Source: Microbacterium esteraromaticum (lineage in GTDB: Bacteria > Actinomycetota > Actinomycetes > Actinomycetales > Microbacteriaceae). Taken from it: DNA of 64,000 nucleotides. How positions within the stretch are numbered: the first letter of the stretch is position 1; each line of letters opens with the position of its first letter. The position numbers and the translations under genes were made by a program. The stretch is taken from the NCBI RefSeq assembly GCF_016907315.1, contig NZ_JAFBBS010000001.1, forward strand, positions 868,001 to 932,000, written 5' to 3'. The notes beneath the pieces are model-generated. The model made no database searches and was not told where the DNA came from. It saw only the letters and a program-made list of their open reading frames with translations. Shown here in pieces: positions 1-11,272 of this stretch.

Positions 1-6
1 GCAAAG

Positions 7-2183
<2,177 letters not shown>

Positions 2184-2187
<4 letters not shown>

Positions 2188-3122
2188 GCGATTCGGCGGT
2201 CTACGCGGCCGGCGCCGTGGTCTGGCGCCTCGTCGACGACAAGCTCAGGGTGCTCCTCATCCATCGCACGAAGTATCGCGATGTGACCCTGCCGAAGGGC
2301 AAGGTCGATCCCGGCGAGATGCTCGCCGAGACCGCCGTGCGCGAGGTCCGCGAGGAGACGGGCATCAAGGTCTCGCTCGGGGTCCCGATCGGCGTCAGCA
2401 AGTACTGGATGCGCCCGAAGCGGCAGAAGGTCGTGCACTACTGGGCCGCTGAGGCCACGGACGACGCGATCCGCGCCTCGTCGTTCGTGCCCAACGGCGA
2501 GATCTCGGGCGTCGAGTGGGTGAGCCTGAAGAAGGCGCGCAAGCACCTCAGCTACCCGGTCGACGTCGAGATCCTCGACAACTTCATCCGCCTCGTCGAC
2601 GACGGCGTGCTGCACACCTTCCCCGTCATCGCGCTGCGGCACGCGAAGGCCGTGTCGCGCTCCGACTGGCATGAGGCGGACGCCGCGCGCCCCCTCACCG
2701 ACAAGGGCCTGCTGCAGGCGAAGGCGATCGTCGGCCCCCTGCGCGCCTTCGGTGTGAAGCGGATCGTCACCAGCGATGCCGTGCGCTGCGCGCAGACCGT
2801 GGCTCCCCTGGAGCGCAAGCTGGGCCGGATGGCCCGGCTGACCCCTAAGCTCAGTCAGGACGCATGGGAGGCGGATGCCGCCGACGTTCGTTCGGTGATC
2901 GGCCGCCGGGTGCGCTCTCGCAAGGCCACGGTGCTGTGCAGCCACGGACCGGTGCTCCCCGCCATCCTGTCGGAGCTCGCGCTCGCCACGGGAACCCTGC
3001 CCGGGTCGTACATCGACAGCGCCAGCGCACTGAATGTCGCGGCGTTCAGCGTGGTGCATCTGTCGGCCACCAACCCCGGGTCGGGGATCATCTCCATAGA
3101 GACCCACGAGCCCAAGATCTGA
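2184..3122 (+). CDS. mutT1: MutT1-like Nudix hydrolase with C-terminal histidine phosphatase domain
   Basis: Two-domain protein of 312 residues. The Nudix box (GX5EX7REXXEEXG) spans about residues 38-60, with REVREETG as its core. From about residue 152 a histidine-phosphatase-type domain begins with RHAKA and LTDKG. In mycobacteria, proteins of this layout hydrolyse 8-oxo-(d)GTP and diadenosine polyphosphates and lie beside ppk. The start is placed at 2184 because it forms an ATGA overlap with the ppk1 stop; the open frame reaches further upstream, but only inside ppk1. Substrate preference is inferred from the family. Confidence 0.9.
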
Positions 3123-3162
3123 CCAGTGGGGGCGCGGGATCCGCTCCGACTGTCCCCACCTC

Positions 3163-3203
3163 GTTCACCTCCCGTTCACCTGTCGGGGAGAGTCTCGTTA
3201 ACC
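3163..3203 (+). promoter_or_regulatory. PHO-box-like direct repeats upstream of pstS
   Basis: GTTCACCT occurs at 3163 and again at 3174, exactly 11 bp apart, and a degenerate third unit GTTAACC lies at 3197. Eleven-base direct repeats built on GTTCACC are the known binding units of the PhoP response regulator in actinobacteria. The position, about 70-110 bp before pstS, fits activation under phosphate limitation. PhoP control is inferred; no regulator gene is in the window. Confidence 0.7.
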
Positions 3204-3270
3204 GGCCCTCCTAACGTCACTGTGTGCCCTGCACCGGGCCATACACATTCCCCGATCGAACGGATCCACA

Positions 3271-4371
3271 GTGAAGATCACCCGCATCGCTCGTATCAGC
3301 GCCGTCGGCGCTGTCGCCGCCCTCGCACTCGCAGGCTGCGCCGCGAACGAAGCCCCCGCTGCCGAGAACTCCGACGCCCCCGCGGCCTCGAACCTCGAGG
3401 GCACGCTGAAGGCCACCGGCGCCTCGTCGCAGGGCGCCGCCCAGGAGGCCTGGGTCGCCGCATTCCAGACCGCCAACACCGGCGTCACCATCAACTACGA
3501 GCCCACTGGCTCGGGCACCGGCCGCGAGAACTTCATCGCCGGCGCGAGCGACTTCATCGGCTCGGACCGGGCGTTCAAGCTCGAGGAGCTCACCGACGGC
3601 TTCAAGACCTGCTCGTCCGAGGGCATCGTCGAGGTGCCGCTGTACATCTCGCCCGTCGCCGTCGCCTTCAACCTCGAGGGCGTCGACGAGCTGAACCTCG
3701 ACGCCAAGACGATCGCCGGCATCTTCGCCGGCACCATCACCAACTGGAACGACGAGGCCATCGCCTCGCAGAACGAGGGCGTCGAGCTGCCCGACCTGGC
3801 GATCTCGCCCGTGCACCGCTCCGACGACTCGGGCACCACCGAGACCTTCACCGCGTACCTGAACGCGACCGCTCCCGACGTCTGGACCAACGAGGCCGAC
3901 GGCGTCTGGCCGCTGCAGGGCGGCGAAGCCGCTCAGGGCACCTCGGGTGTCGTGCAGGCGATCAAGTCCGGCAACGGCGCGATCGGCTACGCCGACGCCT
4001 CGCAGACCAAGGGCCTCGGTCAGGTCAAGGTCGGCGTCGAGGGCGAGTACATCGCGTACTCGGCTGAGGCCGCCGCCGCGCTCGTCGAGGCATCGCCGCT
4101 CGAGGAGGGTCGCGGAGACGCCGACCTCGTCTTCGACGTCGACCCCGCCGCGGCACCCGCGGGCTCGTACCCGATCGCCCTGGTCAGCTACCTCGTCGCC
4201 TGCGAGCAGTACGAAGACGAGAACAAGGCCGAGCTCGTGAAGTCGTACCTCGAGTACATCGCCAGCGAGGACGGCCAGAAGGCTGCCGCCGACAACGCCG
4301 GCAGCGCTCCGATCTCGGACGGCCTGCGCGAGAAGGTCCTCGCAGCGATCGACACGATCAAGGTCGGCTGA
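3271..4371 (+). CDS. pstS: Phosphate-binding lipoprotein of the Pst transporter
   Basis: Extracytoplasmic phosphate receptor that delivers phosphate to PstCAB. The 366-residue product starts with GTG. It has a lipoprotein signal with lipobox LAGC (lipidated Cys23), followed by an Ala/Glu/Asp-rich linker and the PstS fold with ATGASSQ, GSGTGRENF and HRSDDSGTTE, which supply phosphate-contacting residues in this family. It is the first gene of pstSCAB and lies behind the PHO-box-like repeats. Confidence 0.96.
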   Translation: MKITRIARISAVGAVAALALAGCAANEAPAAENSDAPAASNLEGTLKATGASSQGAAQEAWVAAFQTANTGVTINYEPTGSGTGRENFIAGASDFIGSDRAFKLEELTDGFKTCSSEGIVEVPLYISPVAVAFNLEGVDELNLDAKTIAGIFAGTITNWNDEAIASQNEGVELPDLAISPVHRSDDSGTTETFTAYLNATAPDVWTNEADGVWPLQGGEAAQGTSGVVQAIKSGNGAIGYADASQTKGLGQVKVGVEGEYIAYSAEAAAALVEASPLEEGRGDADLVFDVDPAAAPAGSYPIALVSYLVACEQYEDENKAELVKSYLEYIASEDGQKAAADNAGSAPISDGLREKVLAAIDTIKVG

Positions 4372-4395
4372 CCCATCACCACCAGCTGACACCGG

Positions 4396-4431
4396 TGCCC
4401 CCGCGTCCGATCCGGCGCGGGGGCACCGGAG
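4396..4431 (+). terminator. Hairpin between pstS and pstC
   Basis: The 99-bp pstS-pstC gap holds an inverted repeat of the CCCCCGCG type with GGGGGC on its other arm (CCGGTGCCCCCGCG and CGCGGGGGCACCGG). There is no U-tract. It probably acts as an attenuating or mRNA-stabilising hairpin that keeps pstS more abundant than the membrane genes, which is common in pst operons. The role is inferred. Confidence 0.55.
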
Positions 4432-4470
4432 GGTCAGCCCTCATACGCACTTCGACCCGAAACGGAGACC

Positions 4471-5427
4471 ATGAGCACGACGACCAGGCAGGCCCCGCCT
4501 GCCCCGATCAAAGCCAAGCAGCGCCTCGGCGACCGGGTGTTCTCGGGCAGCGCGCTCGGCGCAGGCATCATCATCCTCGTCGTGCTCGCCGCGGTTGCCG
4601 CCTTCCTCATCATCCAGAGCCTGCCGGCGTTCGCGCCCGACACGAGCGACAACCACATCCTCGAGGGCCGCTCGTTCTGGGAGTACGTCGGGCCGCTCGC
4701 CTTCGGCACCGTCTGGGCGTCGTTCCTCGCCCTGCTGATGGCGACGCCGATCGCGATCGGCATCGCGCTCTTCATCTCGCACTACGCGCCGCGCCGGCTC
4801 GCCGGCGTGCTGGGCTACGTCATCGACCTTCTCGCGGCTGTGCCTTCGGTCGTCTTCGGCCTCTGGGGCGGTCTCGTGCTCGCGCCCCTGCTTCAGCCCA
4901 TCTACGCCTGGCTGAACGAGAACGCCGGCTGGTTCCCGATCTTCGGCGGTCAGGTGTCGTCGACCGGCAAGACCATCATGACCGCCGCCGTGGTGCTCGC
5001 GGTCATGGTGATCCCGATCATGACCGCGATCTGCCGCGAGGTCTTCCTGCAGACCCCGAAGCTGCACGAAGAGGCCGCCCTCGCCCTCGGCGCCACCCGC
5101 TGGGAGATGGTCACCATGGCCGTGCTGCCCTTCGCGCGCGGCGGAATGGTGTCGGCCGTCATGCTCGCCCTCGGCCGTGCGCTGGGCGAGACCATGGCCG
5201 TGACCATGGTGCTCTCCCCCGCCGCCGTCTACAGCTTCCTGGTGCTCACCGCCACCAACCCCACCCCGATCCCCGCGAACATCGCTCTCGCCTTCCCCGA
5301 GGCCCACGACACGGGTGTGAACACCCTCATCGCCACCGGTCTGGTGCTGTTCGTCGTGACCTTCGCGGTCAACGCGCTCGCTCGCTGGATCGTGGCCCGT
5401 CGCGCCGAGTTCTCTGGAGCGAACTGA
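4471..5427 (+). CDS. pstC: Phosphate ABC transporter permease PstC
   Basis: Inner-membrane permease half, 318 residues, with about six membrane segments starting near residue 27. The binding-protein-dependent transport signature (EEAALALGATRWEMV) lies in the C-terminal half; this EAA loop contacts PstB. It follows pstS and stops one base before pstA starts, so the two permease genes are surely co-transcribed. Confidence 0.95.
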   Translation: MSTTTRQAPPAPIKAKQRLGDRVFSGSALGAGIIILVVLAAVAAFLIIQSLPAFAPDTSDNHILEGRSFWEYVGPLAFGTVWASFLALLMATPIAIGIALFISHYAPRRLAGVLGYVIDLLAAVPSVVFGLWGGLVLAPLLQPIYAWLNENAGWFPIFGGQVSSTGKTIMTAAVVLAVMVIPIMTAICREVFLQTPKLHEEAALALGATRWEMVTMAVLPFARGGMVSAVMLALGRALGETMAVTMVLSPAAVYSFLVLTATNPTPIPANIALAFPEAHDTGVNTLIATGLVLFVVTFAVNALARWIVARRAEFSGAN

Positions 5428-5428
5428 C

Positions 5429-6511
5429 ATGACAACGCTCACCGCCGCACCCGCCTCGACCTCGCTGACCGCAGGCCGCCTCGCCTCGTGGGCCCCGTGG
5501 GCCCTGCTCGGGGCATCCCTCGCCATCTCATTCACCGTCTTCGCCCTCGCGGCCATCGGCGCCGACCCGGCCGACTTCAACATCGCCGGCGCCGTCATCG
5601 TGGGCGTGCTGATCTACATGGTGCTCATCACGGTCGTCTCGTCGATCGCCGAGAGCCGCCGCAAGGCCGTCGACCGCCTGATGACCGCGCTCGTCACCGC
5701 CGCGTTCGTCGTCGCGCTGCTCCCGCTCATCTCGCTGCTGTGGACGGTCGTCGCGAACGGCATCGGCCGTTTCGACGCCGAGTTCTTCAGCTACTCGATG
5801 CGCAACGTCGTCGGCGAGGGCGGCGGCATCGTGCACGCGATCTGGGGCACCGTGCTCGTCACCCTCACCGCGACGCTGATCGCCGTGCCCGTCGGCCTCA
5901 TGACCTCGATCTACCTGGTCGAGTACGGCCGGGGTCGCATCGCCAAGGGCATCACCTTCCTCGTCGACGTGATGACGGGCATCCCGTCGATCGTCGCCGG
6001 TCTGTTCATCTACTCCGTCTTCGCCCTGCTCGTGCGGCCAGGCATCTCGATGGGACTGATGGGCGCCCTGGCTCTCGCGGTGCTGATGGTGCCTGTCGTC
6101 GTGCGAGGCAGCGAGGAGCTGCTGCGCATCGTGCCGAACGAGCTGCGCGAGGCGTCGTACGCGCTGGGCGTGCCCAAGTGGCTCACCATCCTGAAGATCG
6201 TGCTGCCGACCTCGATCGCCGGCATCACGACCTCGGTCATGCTGGCCATCTCGCGCGTGATCGGCGAGACCGCCCCGCTGCTGCTCACCGCCGGCTTCAC
6301 CGCCAGCCTCAACACGAACCTCGTGAACAGTCAGATGATGACCCTGCCGGTGTTCGTCTACAACTCCTACATGAACCAGGGAACCGCGGCGGATGCCTCG
6401 GTCGCCCGCGCCTGGGCCGGCGCGCTCACCCTGATCCTCATCGTCATGCTGCTGAACCTGCTCGCGCGTCTGATCGCGAAGCTGTTCGCCCCGAAGACCG
6501 CCGGCCGCTGA
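5429..6511 (+). CDS. pstA: Phosphate ABC transporter permease PstA
   Basis: Second permease subunit, 360 residues, with about six to seven membrane segments and an N-terminal extension of two hydrophobic helices. The EAA-type loop [14 protein letters not shown] sits about two thirds along, followed by [21 protein letters not shown], typical of PstA. The start codon is one base after the pstC stop. Confidence 0.95.
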   Translation: MTTLTAAPASTSLTAGRLASWAPWALLGASLAISFTVFALAAIGADPADFNIAGAVIVGVLIYMVLITVVSSIAESRRKAVDRLMTALVTAAFVVALLPLISLLWTVVANGIGRFDAEFFSYSMRNVVGEGGGIVHAIWGTVLVTLTATLIAVPVGLMTSIYLVEYGRGRIAKGITFLVDVMTGIPSIVAGLFIYSVFALLVRPGISMGLMGALALAVLMVPVVVRGSEELLRIVPNELREASYALGVPKWLTILKIVLPTSIAGITTSVMLAISRVIGETAPLLLTAGFTASLNTNLVNSQMMTLPVFVYNSYMNQGTAADASVARAWAGALTLILIVMLLNLLARLIAKLFAPKTAGR

Positions 6512-6539
6512 GTCGCACCCGAACCCGAAGGAACCCGCT

Positions 6540-7319
<780 letters not shown>

Positions 7320-7321
7320 GC

Positions 7322-7408
7322 CCGGGCTCGGCTCGGCTGGGCTGGTTGTCTGGCTGGCTGGCGCGGTCGGAGCTGTCGGAGTTCTCGGAGTTCTCGGAGT
7401 TCTCGGAC
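7322..7408 (+). repeat. Low-complexity tandem repeats after pstB
   Basis: Short tandem units follow pstB: GGCTC/GGCTG runs at about 7324-7362, then the 9-base unit AGTTCTCGG three times in a row at about 7379-7405. The 15-mer TCCGAGAACTCCGAC, the reverse complement of part of this block, recurs at about 9679. The block is non-coding in every plausible frame and looks like slippage-prone intergenic sequence. Confidence 0.6.
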
Positions 7409-7420
7409 CATCCGATCTCG

Positions 7421-7455
7421 AACCGGCGTGTCCCTCGGGGACACGCCGGTTCTTT
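7421..7455 (+). terminator. Terminator hairpin of the pst operon
   Basis: Perfect 13-bp inverted repeat: 7421-7433 (AACCGGCGTGTCC) pairs with 7439-7451 around a 5-base loop, followed by CTTTC. It lies 100 bp after pstB and before the next gene. Confidence 0.8.
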
Positions 7456-7577
7456 CACATTCGGTCCGGTGTTTCCGACGGGCTGGTCTCACTGCACATC
7501 CGGGACAGGCGGGCGATTGTGCACAGCCGTCGGGTTCAGGGTGATCGAGCGGGCGGCGGGTCGGGCATCGTCGACGG

Positions 7578-8531
7578 ATGCTCGCACGCAGCGCACTGAT
7601 CACTCGAGGTCCCATTGCCCGCGCCGCGGACCTCAGGGCGCTCGGCGTGCGCGAGCGGGAACTCACCCGCGCCGTGCGCGCCGGTGAGGTGCTGCGCCTG
7701 CGACAAGGGATCTACGCGCTGCCCGACGTTCCTGTGGCGTTCCGGCACGCCACCGCGCACGGCGGCGTTCCCGGATGCGCGGAAGCCGCGCGGCTGCACG
7801 GGCTCTGGGTGCTCGACGGCGCCGCCGACCACGTCTGGATGGGCGATCGCGGCGCTCCGCACGGGTCATGCGCGGCCGCGGCGGCGTCCGCGGGTTCTCC
7901 GGCATGCCGCCTGCACTGGGACGAGGGCCTCGCGGTCATCGGCGAACTGCCTCCCGTGCAGAACGTGCTGCTGCAGATGTCGCGGTGCGAGAGCGAAGAG
8001 GCCTTCTTCGCGGCCTACGAGTCGGCGCTGCGGCTGTCGAAGATCTCACCGGGCGGCATCGCCTGGCTCTGGCGGCGTCTGCCCGTGCGCATGCGGTGGA
8101 TGCTCGACATCGCCCGCTCGGATGCGGACAGCGGGCTCGAATCGCTCGTGCGGCTGCGCCTTCACCTGCTCGGGATCTCCGTGCGGACGCAGTTCAGCAT
8201 CCGGGGCGTCGGGGAGGTCGACATCCTGATCGGGGATCGACTGCTGATCGAGTGCGACGGCCGGGAGAACCACGAGCGCGAGCAGCAGCGGCACAAGGAC
8301 GTGCGGCGGGATGCGGCCGCTGCCGCCCTCGGCTTCGAGACGCTGCGGTTCGACTACGCCCTGATCGTGCACGACTGGTGCCGGGTCGAGGCGGCCATCA
8401 TCGCGAAGATCGAGGCGCGCGCTCACCTGCGGACGCCCCCGCCGGGCATCCGACGTCGGAATCGCCAGGTCATTCGCTCCGACCGCGGCGTGGCGACGCG
8501 CGACGCGCCGCGGCCCGCGCGCACGGTCTGA
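7578..8531 (+). CDS. DUF559-type endonuclease-like protein with AbiEi-like N-terminus
   Basis: A 317-residue protein. The N-terminal ~60 residues (ARAADLRALGVRERELTRAV, then a GIYALP motif) look like the winged-helix start of AbiEi-like proteins. The C-terminal ~80 residues, with GVGEVDILIGDRLLIECDG, REQQRHKDVRRDAAAAALG and a final FDYALI, match the DUF559 group, related to very-short-patch-repair-type nucleases; the D/E residues in VDILI and IECDG would be metal ligands. Such genes are common singletons in Microbacteriaceae and their role is not established. No partner gene is adjacent. Confidence 0.75.
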   Translation: MLARSALITRGPIARAADLRALGVRERELTRAVRAGEVLRLRQGIYALPDVPVAFRHATAHGGVPGCAEAARLHGLWVLDGAADHVWMGDRGAPHGSCAAAAASAGSPACRLHWDEGLAVIGELPPVQNVLLQMSRCESEEAFFAAYESALRLSKISPGGIAWLWRRLPVRMRWMLDIARSDADSGLESLVRLRLHLLGISVRTQFSIRGVGEVDILIGDRLLIECDGRENHEREQQRHKDVRRDAAAAALGFETLRFDYALIVHDWCRVEAAIIAKIEARAHLRTPPPGIRRRNRQVIRSDRGVATRDAPRPARTV

Positions 8532-8548
8532 GACTTCCGGCGGACGAA

Positions 8549-9430
8549 TCAGCGTGGGGAGAGCAGGAACCCGTTCAGCTCAGCGGTGAGCTCGGGGTCG
8601 GATGCCAGGGGCGCGCCGTCGACGGCGGTGATGGGCGCGGCGAGGCGGATGCTCGAGACGAGCCACGCCGCATCAGCTCTGATCAGATCGGTCGCCGTCA
8701 GGGTCTCGTAGCGCGTCGTGAAACCACGGCTCTCCAGATGCTCGAAGACGCTGAGCTGGGTGGTGCCGTGCAGGATGCCGCCGCCGGGAGCCGGCGTGAG
8801 GAACTCGTCGCCCGAGCGGAGGATCAGCGATGCCGTTGGCGCCTCGAGCACGTACCCGTCGCGGGTGACGAAGACCGCGTCGTCGGCACCGCGTCGCTTC
8901 GCCTCGCGCAGCGCAGCCATGTTCACCGCATACGACAGAGTCTTCGCGCCGAGCAGCAACCACGGCGCCCGCTCCGCCACGCCGAGGTCGTAGCCGCGGT
9001 CGAGGGTGACGACCTTCACGCCGTCGCGTCGCGCGGCGCTGAAGTCGGGAGCCGCCGCGACAGTCGCCCAGGCCGTCGGCGCGGGGCCGTGCTCGACTCC
9101 CCGGCTGAGGATCAGTTTGATGACCGCTTCGCCAGCTGGAGCGTGCGCGGCGACGGCCTCGATCGCCTGCCGCCACTGCGCCAGGTTCGGCGCTGGCAGG
9201 TCGCACAGCCGCGCCGAGTGCGCGAGCCGCTGCACGTGCGCCTCGACCTCGTTCGCGTGCCCGTCGATCACGCCGATCGACTCGAACACGCCGTCACCGC
9301 GCTGCGTGCTGAGCTCACCCACGCTGAGCGCGGGCGCAGCGACATCCATCTCGGTGAAGGTGCCGCCGAAGTCCGCTCGGTCGTCGGCGACATCGGCGGG
9401 GGCGATCATGAGGGCGAAGCGCTGAGCCAT
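8549..9430 (-). CDS. pabC: Class IV aminotransferase, probably aminodeoxychorismate lyase
   Basis: A PLP fold-type IV enzyme of 293 residues. The Schiff-base lysine is probably in GAKTLSYAVNM, and the family motif EAPTASLILR follows. Proteins of this size and sequence in actinobacteria are annotated as aminodeoxychorismate lyase (para-aminobenzoate for folate) or as branched-chain aminotransferase relatives. No pabA/pabB gene is adjacent, so the reaction is not certain. The ATG at 9430 is preferred; a GTG two codons upstream (9436) is also possible. Confidence 0.75.
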   Translation of the reverse strand: MAQRFALMIAPADVADDRADFGGTFTEMDVAAPALSVGELSTQRGDGVFESIGVIDGHANEVEAHVQRLAHSARLCDLPAPNLAQWRQAIEAVAAHAPAGEAVIKLILSRGVEHGPAPTAWATVAAAPDFSAARRDGVKVVTLDRGYDLGVAERAPWLLLGAKTLSYAVNMAALREAKRRGADDAVFVTRDGYVLEAPTASLILRSGDEFLTPAPGGGILHGTTQLSVFEHLESRGFTTRYETLTATDLIRADAAWLVSSIRLAAPITAVDGAPLASDPELTAELNGFLLSPR

Positions 9431-9474
9431 GTGCACAGCTTAGGACGGCGGGAATACCCCAGCCGAGGACGCGT

Positions 9475-9570
9475 TACACTTGATCGGCCGGGCCGCATAA
9501 CCCCGGGCTCCAATATTCGCCGCTGCGAGCGGCCTTCCGCCGAGAGGCGTTCTTGCGGTCCGGCTTTTTT
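9475..9570 (+). ncRNA. Candidate structured small RNA with a U-tract terminator
   Basis: A 10-bp closing stem pairs 9487-9496 (GCCGGGCCGC) with 9555-9564 (GCGGTCCGGC, one G-U pair) and is followed directly by six T (9565-9570). Inside are two hairpins: 9519-9523 with 9529-9533, and 9538-9541 with 9546-9549, the latter capped by a GAGA tetraloop (GNRA class). A possible -10 element TACACT at 9475-9480 would start transcription right at the closing stem, giving an RNA of about 84 nt. No coding gene follows on this strand. The family is not recognised; 4.5S, 6C and common riboswitch cores do not match. Confidence 0.45.
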
Positions 9571-9749
9571 CATGCCCGCTCGACGCTGGCCATCCGCATC
9601 CCGCGTCGGAAGCGCCAGACCACCCGCCCCAGCCACGGCGTGTCCATGCACGGCACGCCGCCGCGCGACCGGACCGTCCGAGAACTCCGACACGGCCCGG
9701 CGACAAGGGTGCCCGCTTCCCAGGACCGGACCAGGACCGGAAGAGGACG
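9571..9749. other. Non-coding gap
   Basis: No gene with convincing composition on either strand; the open frames here run antisense through neighbouring genes. It contains a copy of the 15-mer TCCGAGAACTCCGAC that also occurs, inverted, after pstB. Confidence 0.5.
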
Positions 9750-10379
9750 TCAGGCCAGCATGCCGCGGCGCCAGGACCCGGCGGAGGCGGACAGGTCCTC
9801 GGCGTAGGTCGAAAGGCGAAGAGCGCGGCGGGTGAGCTCGCTTGCCCGCTGGGGCTCGGTCTGCTCGTAGTCGTCGGCGGTGTGCGTGGCTCCGGATGCC
9901 TGCACCCGGCAGTACGCGGCGGCACGCTCGAGCGCCACGGAGAAATCGCCTCGGAACACGCCGCGCAGGATGGCATCGACGAGGTCGACCAGCTCACCGG
10001 GCTCGGCGGGTGCAGGCGCGCCGGCGATGGCCGCGTCGGCGGTGTGCAGCTCGACGCGTCCGCGTTCGTACAGCAGGGCCGTGAGCTGCGCGTCAGAGCG
10101 GATCGCGATCTGCAGCAGATACAGGCGCCACAGCGCACCGGGCAGCGAACGGGCCGGCGCGTGCGACCACAGCTCGGCGATCTCGTCGATTCCGTGCTCG
10201 GATGCGAAAGCGAGCAGCCGTTCGGTGACGGCACCCGATTCGTCGCTGCGCGCCCGTTCGAGCAGGGCGGATGCCGTGGCGTGTGCGACACGCGACTGCT
10301 CGGCGGGATCAGCGTCGCCCACGATGTTGTCGAACGCGGTGGGCGGCCTGCGGACGGGACGATGGAACTGCTCGGGCAT
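9750..10379 (-). CDS. Conserved actinobacterial hypothetical protein
   Basis: A 209-residue soluble, mostly alpha-helical protein rich in Ala and Leu, without a signal peptide or membrane segment. The C-terminal part (DDYEQTEPQRASELTRRALRLSTYAEDLSASAGSW) looks like a helical bundle. Homologues are usual in Microbacteriaceae and are sometimes labelled as RNA polymerase-related, but no motif seen here supports that. Function unknown. Confidence 0.6.
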   Translation of the reverse strand: MPEQFHRPVRRPPTAFDNIVGDADPAEQSRVAHATASALLERARSDESGAVTERLLAFASEHGIDEIAELWSHAPARSLPGALWRLYLLQIAIRSDAQLTALLYERGRVELHTADAAIAGAPAPAEPGELVDLVDAILRGVFRGDFSVALERAAAYCRVQASGATHTADDYEQTEPQRASELTRRALRLSTYAEDLSASAGSWRRGMLA

Positions 10380-10408
10380 CCGTCAAGGGTACGCCCGCAC
10401 GGGCGGTC

Positions 10409-11272
10409 TCAGGCCGTGGGGATGACGATGATCGGGTCGGTGGTGGGCGAGCCCGACGGCGAGCCGCCGGCCTGCTCGATCGTGACGGCGATGACGTCAC
10501 CCGCCTGCATGGGCTGCTCGAGCAGTGCGGTCGCCTTGCCGTCGTCGGCGTCGAACACTCCGGCCGCGATCGGCTGGTCGCCCCGAACGAACCACAGCTC
10601 GTAGCTCTTGTCGGCACCGAGGTCGTCGAGACCGGATGCTACGAGCACGGCCTTTCCGACCTCTCCCGACCAGTGCGCGGTCGCCGTCGCGCCGGAGTCC
10701 AGCCGTACCTCGGCCTGCTCGGCGTCGGGCGCGGAGCGGATCTCGTCGAGCGCGACCACGGAGGCAGGGCGCTGCAGCTGCGAAATGACGGCCGTCGTGG
10801 CGACGCCCGCTCCGACGACCAGCGCGAGACCCGCGGCGAGCGCGAACAGCCGGCGTCGCCACGGCGCACGCGGCCGTTCTGGCGCATCGAGGCCGCGGTC
10901 ATCCGCATCCGGCACGGCCCGGGCATCCGGCACAGCATCCGCATCCGGCGCGGCCCCGGCATCCGGCACAGCCTGAGTATCCGCCACAGCGGCCGCGTCC
11001 GCCTCCGTCTCGGCATCAGGATGAACATCGTCCGCGTTGCCGCCCTGCGGCAACGTCGCGATCCGGCTCAGCAGCTCGGCGCGCAGCGCCGGCGGCGGTG
11101 TCACCGGGGTGAGACTGTCGGCGAGGTCGGCCACGGTGTCGTGGTCGTCATCGGCGATGGCCTGCCACTCGGGATGCCGGGCGAGCGCCTCGATGAAGCG
11201 CCGCTCGTCGGCATCCGACAGTGCACCGAGAGCGCGGCCTGCCGCAAGCTCCGCGAATTCCCGCTCGTTCAT
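10409..11272 (-). CDS. rskA: Anti-sigma-K factor (RskA-like)
   Basis: Membrane-bound anti-sigma factor of 287 residues that should hold SigK inactive. The N-terminal cytoplasmic anti-sigma domain (residues 1-75, FAELAAGRALGALSDADERR) is followed by a Pro/Asp/Ala repeat linker (about 85-128), one membrane helix (142-163) and an extracytoplasmic RskA C-terminal domain with KSYELWFV and a final TIEQAGGSPSGSPT, both typical of the family. The start forms an ATGA overlap with the sigma gene, so the two are translationally coupled. Release by regulated proteolysis is known for the mycobacterial protein and inferred here. Confidence 0.9.
   Translation of the reverse strand: MNEREFAELAAGRALGALSDADERRFIEALARHPEWQAIADDDHDTVADLADSLTPVTPPPALRAELLSRIATLPQGGNADDVHPDAETEADAAAVADTQAVPDAGAAPDADAVPDARAVPDADDRGLDAPERPRAPWRRRLFALAAGLALVVGAGVATTAVISQLQRPASVVALDEIRSAPDAEQAEVRLDSGATATAHWSGEVGKAVLVASGLDDLGADKSYELWFVRGDQPIAAGVFDADDGKATALLEQPMQAGDVIAVTIEQAGGSPSGSPTTDPIIVIPTA
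10890..11015 (-). repeat. Degenerate in-frame repeat in the anti-sigma linker
   Basis: Repeats of about 18-27 bases (unit close to CCGGCATCCGGCACAGCATC) encode PDA-type repeats such as VPDAGAAPDADAVPDARAV at residues 102-121 of the anti-sigma factor. They lie between the cytoplasmic domain and the membrane helix and could vary in copy number between strains. Confidence 0.6.

Noticed and set aside
3217..4392. A 391-residue minus-strand open frame opposite pstS
   Set aside because: Antisense to a clear pstS with lipobox and family motifs; composition typical of a shadow frame.
9471..9570. 4.5S/SRP RNA or a known riboswitch at the structured intergenic element
   Set aside because: The SRP apical motif and known aptamer cores are absent; kept only as an unassigned small RNA candidate.
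7775..9835. A 686-residue plus-strand open frame
   Set aside because: It runs in another frame through the DUF559 gene and antisense through the aminotransferase; Arg/Ala-rich with no motif. A shadow frame of high-GC DNA.
10890..11015. A CRISPR array in the repetitive stretch
   Set aside because: The repeats are degenerate, have no spacers and are in-frame coding for the Pro/Asp/Ala linker of the anti-sigma factor. No CRISPR array was seen anywhere in the window.
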